Below, piece after piece: positions 15,542 to 19,287 of a DNA stretch of 19,287 nt; position 1 is the stretch's first letter; each line of letters opens with the position of its first letter. This stretch comes from an uncultured Luteimonas sp. (GTDB lineage Bacteria > Pseudomonadota > Gammaproteobacteria > Xanthomonadales > Xanthomonadaceae), in contig CALLKI010000036.1 of the NCBI GenBank assembly GCA_938008415.1, positions 1 through 19,287 on the forward strand, given 5' to 3'. The position numbers and the translations under genes are program-made. The notes beneath the pieces were generated by a model. The model did no database searches and had not been told where the DNA came from. It saw nothing but the letters and a program-made list of their open reading frames with translations.

Positions 15542-16500
15542 CGCGCATCCAGGCCGCCCCGTTCGTGCTCGTCCCGTTGCTCGCGCTGGCGCCCGCGACG
15601 CCGGCCTTCGCCCGGCATGGCGCACACCACCCGCCGTCTCCCCCGCCAGCCTGCACGCCCGAGCACGCGGCGATGGGACATTGCACGCCCACCCCCACCC
15701 GCCAGGCGCACGGCTGCACGCCGGAACATGCCGCCATGGGCCACTGCAAGCTGGAACCGGAACCGGATGCAGCGTCGCACGGCGCGCATCCGCACGGGGC
15801 GGTCCCGCCGGTGACGGATGCCGACCGGGCCGCCGCCTTCCCTCCCCTTTCCAGGCACATGGAACACGCGCAGGACGTGCACTGGCGCGTGCTGTTCGAC
15901 CGGCTCGAGGCGCGCCATGGTCATGACGGCACCGGCCAGGCCTGGGAAGGCAACGCGTGGATCGGCGGCGACCTGCACCGCCTGTGGCTGCGCGGCGAAG
16001 GCGAACGCGAAGGCGGCCGCACGCGGGCGGCGGACCTCGAGGCCCTCTACGGGCGAAGCGTCTCGCCGTGGTGGGACCTCGTGGCCGGCGTCCGCCACGA
16101 ATTCCTCCCCGGAGACGGCCGCACCTGGCTGGCCATCGGCGTACAGGGCATCGCGCCCTACTGGTTCGAGGTCGCGGCCACCTTCTACCTCGGCGAATCG
16201 GGTCGCACCGCAGCCGCCCTCGAAACCAGCTACGACCTGCTGCTGACCAACCGCCTGGTCCTGCAGCCGAAGCTCGAGGCCAGGGCCTATGGCCGGGCGG
16301 ACCCGGAACGCGGCACCGGGTCCGGGCTGGCCACGGTCGAGGCCGGCCTGCGCCTGCGCTACGAGGTGACGCGCCGCTTCGCGCCGTACGCGGGCTACGC
16401 CTGGTCGCGCGCCTTCGGCGGCACCGCGGACCTCCGCCGCGACGCCGGACAGCCCGCGGACGACCACGGCTGGGTGGCCGGCGTCCGGGTCTGGTTCTGA
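15538..16500 (+). CDS. copB: Copper-resistance outer-membrane protein CopB
   Basis: This 320-residue protein is of the CopB/PcoB family (beta-barrel, outer membrane). A Sec signal covers about residues 1-25 (ending TPAFA). A His/Pro-rich linker follows, in which CTPEHAAMGHC occurs twice (39-49 and 60-70). The C-terminal barrel part runs from about residue 110 and includes GDLHRLWLRGEGE, GVRHEF, GVQGIAPYWFEVAATFYLGE and ends in GVRVWF, with the terminal Phe typical of outer-membrane proteins. ATG 15538 has GGAGG seven bases upstream and overlaps the oxidase stop by four bases. It is predicted to work with CopA in periplasmic copper handling; its exact mechanism is unsettled in the family. It closes the operon. 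Confidence 0.94.
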   Translation: MTRIQAAPFVLVPLLALAPATPAFARHGAHHPPSPPPACTPEHAAMGHCTPTPTRQAHGCTPEHAAMGHCKLEPEPDAASHGAHPHGAVPPVTDADRAAAFPPLSRHMEHAQDVHWRVLFDRLEARHGHDGTGQAWEGNAWIGGDLHRLWLRGEGEREGGRTRAADLEALYGRSVSPWWDLVAGVRHEFLPGDGRTWLAIGVQGIAPYWFEVAATFYLGESGRTAAALETSYDLLLTNRLVLQPKLEARAYGRADPERGTGSGLATVEAGLRLRYEVTRRFAPYAGYAWSRAFGGTADLRRDAGQPADDHGWVAGVRVWF

Positions 16501-16533
16501 GACGGTACCGCCGGCCCGGCTGGCGGGATGCCG

Positions 16534-16564
16534 CAAAAGCAACGGCCCGCGCAAGGCGGGCCGT
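16534..16564 (-). terminator. Terminator for the tRNA pair, facing copB
   Basis: A perfect 9-bp stem, ACGGCCCGC (16542-16550) and GCGGGCCGT (16556-16564), has a 5-base loop. On the minus strand it is followed by TTGCTTTTG, a U-rich tail. It lies just beyond the 3' end of tRNA-Glu and may also limit copB transcription from the other side. Confidence 0.7.
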
Positions 16565-16575
16565 GCTTCGCATGA

Positions 16576-16651
16576 TGGCGTCCCCACGGGGATTCGAACC
16601 CCGGTCGCAACCGTGAAAGGGTTGTGTCCTAGGCCTCTAGACGATGGGGAC
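16576..16651 (-). tRNA. trnE: tRNA-Glu (anticodon TTC)
   Basis: The 76-nt gene starts GTCCCCA at 16651 and ends TGGGGAC-G-CCA at 16576, with the CCA encoded. The anticodon loop CTTTCAC sits on a CAACC/GGTTG stem; the TTC anticodon corresponds to plus-strand 16615-16617. The T-arm GGTTCGAATCCC is standard. It lies 61 bp downstream of tRNA-Ala on the same strand and is probably processed from the same transcript. Confidence 0.95.
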
Positions 16652-16712
16652 GCGAAAACCGGATTTGCGATTCCCGCGACCCCGTCTGTCTGGCGCGGGA
16701 CTGGAATCCTGT

Positions 16713-16788
<76 letters not shown>

Positions 16789-16804
16789 ACAGCGGAGAGA
16801 CGAA

Positions 16805-16834
16805 AGTTTAACTGGGCCCCCGGAGGACTTGCAA
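16805..16834 (-). promoter_or_regulatory. Predicted promoter of the tRNA-Ala/tRNA-Glu unit
   Basis: On the minus strand, TTGCAA (16829-16834) and TAAACT (16805-16810) are 18 bp apart, each matching consensus at four of six positions. They lie 16 bp upstream of the tRNA-Ala 5' end, as expected for a stable-RNA promoter. The stretch from here to 17066 holds nothing else I can name. Confidence 0.55.
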
Positions 16835-17066
16835 GCACTTTGCTGCACGCCGGCCTGCGCGCCATCCGGGACCACCCGCGATGCGCCGACAGCCCCCGGG
16901 AAAAGTCCTGCACGGCACTGCGCCGGAAGCCGACTCCCCGCGCCCCGGCTCCCGGCGATCCTGCCGCCCGTCACACAGCGCTGGCCGCCGGCATGTCCGG
17001 CGTGCAGGGACGCACCGCCAAGCCCCGGGCTGGAAGCCCCCGTTCCGTCTCCCGGGAGGAAACGCG

Positions 17067-17279
17067 ATGGAGCGTGCATTCGTGGCCGTGGAACGCGACA
17101 GCGAGGGCTGGCCGGTCGACATGGGCGGGCAGGTCTTCGCCCGCGGGCTCGACAAGCTCAGCGCCATGCAGCGGGCCGGGCACATCGCGCGGGAATGCCA
17201 CCGGTCGCTGGGCATCCCGACCGGCGTCCTGCTCCGGATGGGCTGCGGCCGCAGCGTGATGATCGGCCGGCACGGCTGA
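17067..17279 (+). CDS. Small unassigned protein, possibly DUF2188-like
   Basis: This is a 70-residue product beginning MERAFVAVERDSEGWPV and ending GCGRSVMIGRHG. ATG 17067 has an excellent ribosome site (GGGAGGA, 17054-17060) seven bases upstream, which is the main reason to believe in the gene. The layout, a beta strand with a GW.V core, a helix rich in Ala and charged residues (SAMQRAGHIAREC), then a GR.G end, recalls small DUF2188-type proteins, but that is a resemblance only. Two Cys and two His are present without a metal-site spacing. There is no signal peptide. It stands alone between the tRNA promoter and a convergent gene. Confidence 0.65.
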   Translation: MERAFVAVERDSEGWPVDMGGQVFARGLDKLSAMQRAGHIARECHRSLGIPTGVLLRMGCGRSVMIGRHG

Positions 17280-17353
17280 GCCGGGCCGGGCGGCGTGCGG
17301 TCCGGCGAACCGCCCCTGCCAGCCAGCCCGGCCCCACCGCGCCCGGTGCCCGT

Positions 17354-17848
17354 TCAGTGCTCGCAGACGGGCTGGCACTCCAGTTCGTCCGCGGGGCGCA
17401 GCGTGGCCACGCCGTGGCCGCGCTCGGCCAGGTACTGCAGCCACTTGCCGAGGAAGGTGTTCATGCGCAGCCGGTGGTCGAGCACCTCGGAAGGCGGCGG
17501 GTACAGGCCGATCACGTCCTGCCAGCGGCGGCCGACATAGCAATGCGTGGCTTCGGCCTGCCTCGCGTCGCGGTACACGCGCAGGTAGGCGGACGGATCC
17601 GGCTCCCCGGTCACCGGGTCGGTCATCACGTAGCTCAGCCGCAGCCCGGTCGTGTAGCGGTGCTGCTCCAGCACGTCCAGGCGCACGTCGATGCCGTCCC
17701 CCGCGCGCGAGAGGTAGCAGCCCGGCGCCAGGTCGACGGGCCGGAACAGCCGCATTACCTGCCGGTAGTTCTCGGCGTACAGGCCCATCAGCCAGCCGAA
17801 GCGGCTGAGGCACGGGATGCCGATCTCGCGGGGAAGCACGTAGCGCAT
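17354..17848 (-). CDS. DUF1249 family protein
   Basis: This 164-residue protein resembles the DUF1249 (YqiB-like) family of unknown function. The family-like opening is MRYVLPREIGIPCLSRFGWLMGLYAENY split over residues 1-28. Further recognisable parts are LEQHRYTTGLRLSYVM, the PDPSAYLRVYRDARQAE segment and RLRMNTFLGKWLQYL near residues 132-146. No signal peptide or membrane segment is visible, so it is probably cytoplasmic. ATG 17848 was chosen because it matches the usual N-terminus; the upstream ATG 17875 adds nine unlike residues. The ribosome site is weak. It lies 111 bp downstream of ppsR on the same strand. Confidence 0.87.
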   Translation of the reverse strand: MRYVLPREIGIPCLSRFGWLMGLYAENYRQVMRLFRPVDLAPGCYLSRAGDGIDVRLDVLEQHRYTTGLRLSYVMTDPVTGEPDPSAYLRVYRDARQAEATHCYVGRRWQDVIGLYPPPSEVLDHRLRMNTFLGKWLQYLAERGHGVATLRPADELECQPVCEH

Positions 17849-17959
17849 GCGCCCGATGCTACACGCATGCGTCACGCGCGGGCAGATTGACGGCCCGCGG
17901 CGGACGCCCTAACGTGTGGAAGCCTTCCGCTCTTTTTCCGCGCCTGCCGCGCCGCGCCT

Positions 17960-18787
17960 TCAGAACATCTCGCGCTGGATGCCCAGGGTGCTCATCACCT
18001 TGCTGGCGATCTCCTCGATCGAGGTGTTCGTGGTGCTGAGCACCGGGATCCGCTCCGCCCTGAACATGGCCTCCGCCGCGGCGACCTCGCGCCTGCAGGT
18101 GTCGAGCTGCGCGTAGCGCGAGTTCGGCCGGCGTTCCTGGCGGATCTGTTGCAGGCGCACCGGGTCGATGGTCAGTCCGAACAGCTTGCTGCGGTACGGC
18201 CGCAGGCGCGCCGGCAGCCGTTCCTGCTCGAGGTCCTCGTCGGTCAGCGGGTAGTTCGCAGCCTTGATGCCGTAATGCAGCGCCAGGTACAGGCAGGTGG
18301 GCGTCTTGCCCGCCCGCGACACCGCCACCAGCACCAGGTCCGCATCCTCGTAGTCCGTGGCCACGCCGTCATCGTGGCTGAGCGCGAAATTGATCGCGTT
18401 GATCCGGCGGTGGTAGACGTCGAAGTCGGCGATGCCGTGGGCCTGGCCGACGCGCGGCTTGCGCTTCTCGCCCAGCTCGTTCTCCAGCGGCTCGATGAAC
18501 GGCGCGAACACATCCAGCATCAGCGCCCCGCTCTCGCTGACCAGCGCTGTCAGTTCCGGGTCCACGCAGGAAGTGATCACGATCGGGCGGGTACCGTGCG
18601 CCTCGCCGGCCGCGCGGATGCGTCCGGCCGCCTCCCGCGCGCGTTCCGGGCTGTCCACGAACGGGATCCGGTCGGATACGAACCGGCTGCCGGTGAACTG
18701 GGTCAGGAGGCTGTGCCCGATGGTCTCGGCGGTGATACCGGTTCCATCGGAGACGTAGAACACGGGACGGACGGGCGGCGTGGACAA
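17960..18787 (-). CDS. ppsR: PEP synthase regulatory protein (bifunctional kinase/pyrophosphorylase, DUF299)
   Basis: This 275-residue member of the PpsR/DUF299 family is predicted to switch PEP synthase off by ADP-dependent phosphorylation of its active-site Thr. It would switch it on by Pi-dependent pyrophosphorolysis. The family opening RPVFYVSDGTGITAETIGHS is at residues 7-26. The P-loop-like AVSRAGKTPTCLYLALHYG and the C-terminal TNTSIEEIASKV are present. The start is TTG (18785-18787), chosen because GGAG is seven bases upstream and the resulting MSTPPVRPVFYVSDG matches relatives; no ATG or GTG lies in a better place. It diverges from ppsA, its expected target, across 111 bp. Confidence 0.94.
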   Translation of the reverse strand: MSTPPVRPVFYVSDGTGITAETIGHSLLTQFTGSRFVSDRIPFVDSPERAREAAGRIRAAGEAHGTRPIVITSCVDPELTALVSESGALMLDVFAPFIEPLENELGEKRKPRVGQAHGIADFDVYHRRINAINFALSHDDGVATDYEDADLVLVAVSRAGKTPTCLYLALHYGIKAANYPLTDEDLEQERLPARLRPYRSKLFGLTIDPVRLQQIRQERRPNSRYAQLDTCRREVAAAEAMFRAERIPVLSTTNTSIEEIASKVMSTLGIQREMF

Positions 18788-18827
18788 GGCGGGACTCCGT
18801 GCGGCGCGACGTGGCCGGTCGGGCGGG

Positions 18828-18865
18828 TAAAATAACGTTTCTGGTCGGGGCCTGCCCGGCCTTTT
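18828..18865 (+). promoter_or_regulatory. Predicted ppsA promoter and leader stem-loop
   Basis: TAAAAT (18828-18833) is a good -10 on the plus strand, though its -35 is poor. Immediately downstream, GGTCGGG (18843-18849) and CCCGGCC (18855-18861) form a 7-bp stem with one G-U pair and a GCCTG loop, followed by TTTT (18862-18865). With a start near 18840 the hairpin would form the extreme 5' end of the ppsA mRNA, as a stabiliser or a weak attenuator. Confidence 0.45.
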
Positions 18866-18898
18866 CGCATATTTCCCCTCATCCCGCGGAGCGCCGTC

Positions 18899-19287
18899 TT
18901 GAGCACCCCTGCCCCGAACATCCTCTGGCTGCAAGACCTTCGCCTGTCCGACCTCGCCCAGGTCGGCGGCAAGAACTCCTCCCTTGGCGAGATGATCGGC
19001 AACCTCGCCCGGCTCGGCGTCTCGGTGCCGGGAGGCTTCGCCACCACGGCCGACGCGTTCCGGGCCTTCATCGCCCACAACAACCTGCACGAGCGCATCT
19101 ACAGCCGGCTGGCCAGCCTCGACGTCGAGGACGTGGCCGCGCTCACCGCCGCCGGTGCCGAGATCCGCGGCTGGGTGACCGGGGCCCCGCTGCAGCCCGA
19201 CCTCGAGCGCGACATCCGCGAGGCCTACGCGAAGCTGTGCGCCGACAACGGCGGCGGCGAGGTCGCGGTGGCGGTGCGTTCCTCTGC
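18899..19287 (+). CDS. ppsA: Phosphoenolpyruvate synthase, N-terminal fragment
   Basis: The first 129 codons are visible before the window ends. The product matches the nucleotide-binding (PPDK_N, ATP-grasp-like) domain of PEP synthase: LSDLAQVGGKNSSLGEMI near residues 15-32, then VPGGFATTADAFRAF and, at the edge, EVAVAVRSSA, which contains the family RSS(A) segment. The enzyme makes PEP from pyruvate, ATP and water for gluconeogenesis. TTG 18899 was chosen because GGAG (18888-18891) is seven bases upstream. The catalytic His and the C-terminal domain lie outside the window. The divergent ppsR gene supports the call. Confidence 0.95.
   Translation, partial: MSTPAPNILWLQDLRLSDLAQVGGKNSSLGEMIGNLARLGVSVPGGFATTADAFRAFIAHNNLHERIYSRLASLDVEDVAALTAAGAEIRGWVTGAPLQPDLERDIREAYAKLCADNGGGEVAVAVRSS

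Noticed and set aside
17930..17940. T5 tract after a small inverted repeat near 17919-17929 as a terminator between ppsR and the DUF1249 gene
   Set aside because: The repeat GGAAG-C-CTTCC has a one-base centre and can fold only as a 4-bp stem; the T-run is on the plus strand, where no gene ends.
18863..18871. Second partial dif arm (TTTCGCATA)
   Set aside because: Only nine bases match the left arm; the inner AA and the whole right arm are missing. It lies in the ppsA leader and is most likely chance.

Overview
The window is GC-rich, densely coding bacterial chromosome, most likely from a gammaproteobacterium of the Xanthomonadaceae/Lysobacteraceae group (Xanthomonas, Lysobacter, Luteimonas and relatives). 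The grounds are the protein sequences (FtsK, RarA, PpsR, a DUF1249 protein) and the gene order clpA, infA, aat, trxB, ftsK, lolA, rarA. That order matches the E. coli block clpA-infA-aat-cydCD-trxB-lrp-ftsK-lolA-rarA, with substitutions.

Region 1 (1-10228) is a housekeeping block. The 3' end of clpA converges on infA across a bidirectional terminator. The minus-strand series trxB, a COG3146/DUF482 acyltransferase, aat and infA reads leftward. Divergent from trxB, the rightward series is ald (alanine dehydrogenase, in the place held by lrp in E. coli), ftsK, lolA, an unassigned exported protein and rarA.

Region 2 (10229-11000) is 772 bp without a convincing gene. It holds a strong intrinsic terminator, a KOPS-type octamer, a dif-like XerC/XerD recombination site at 10585-10612, a 15-bp palindrome, a MerR-type operator/promoter and a perfect 18-bp palindrome in the leader. 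GGGNAGGG octamers found by eye in the window mostly point toward the dif-like site from both sides. This suggests the window spans the replication terminus, with ftsK itself about 3 kb away.

Region 3 (11001-16500) is a compact four-gene copper-tolerance operon: a MerR-family metal sensor, a Cu(I)-type P1B ATPase, a Tat-exported CopA/PcoA multicopper oxidase and the outer-membrane protein CopB. Start/stop overlaps or very short gaps join the genes. The three effector proteins carry His-, Met- or Cys-rich metal-binding tracts. The inferred division of labour is cytoplasmic sensing, Cu(I) export to the periplasm, and oxidation or sequestration there and at the outer membrane.

Region 4 (16501-19287) holds a tRNA-Ala(GGC)/tRNA-Glu(TTC) pair on the minus strand with its own promoter and terminator, a small unassigned ORF, a DUF1249 protein, and the divergent pair ppsR / ppsA (PEP synthase regulator and PEP synthase, the latter cut by the window edge). 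Both genes of this pair appear to start with TTG.
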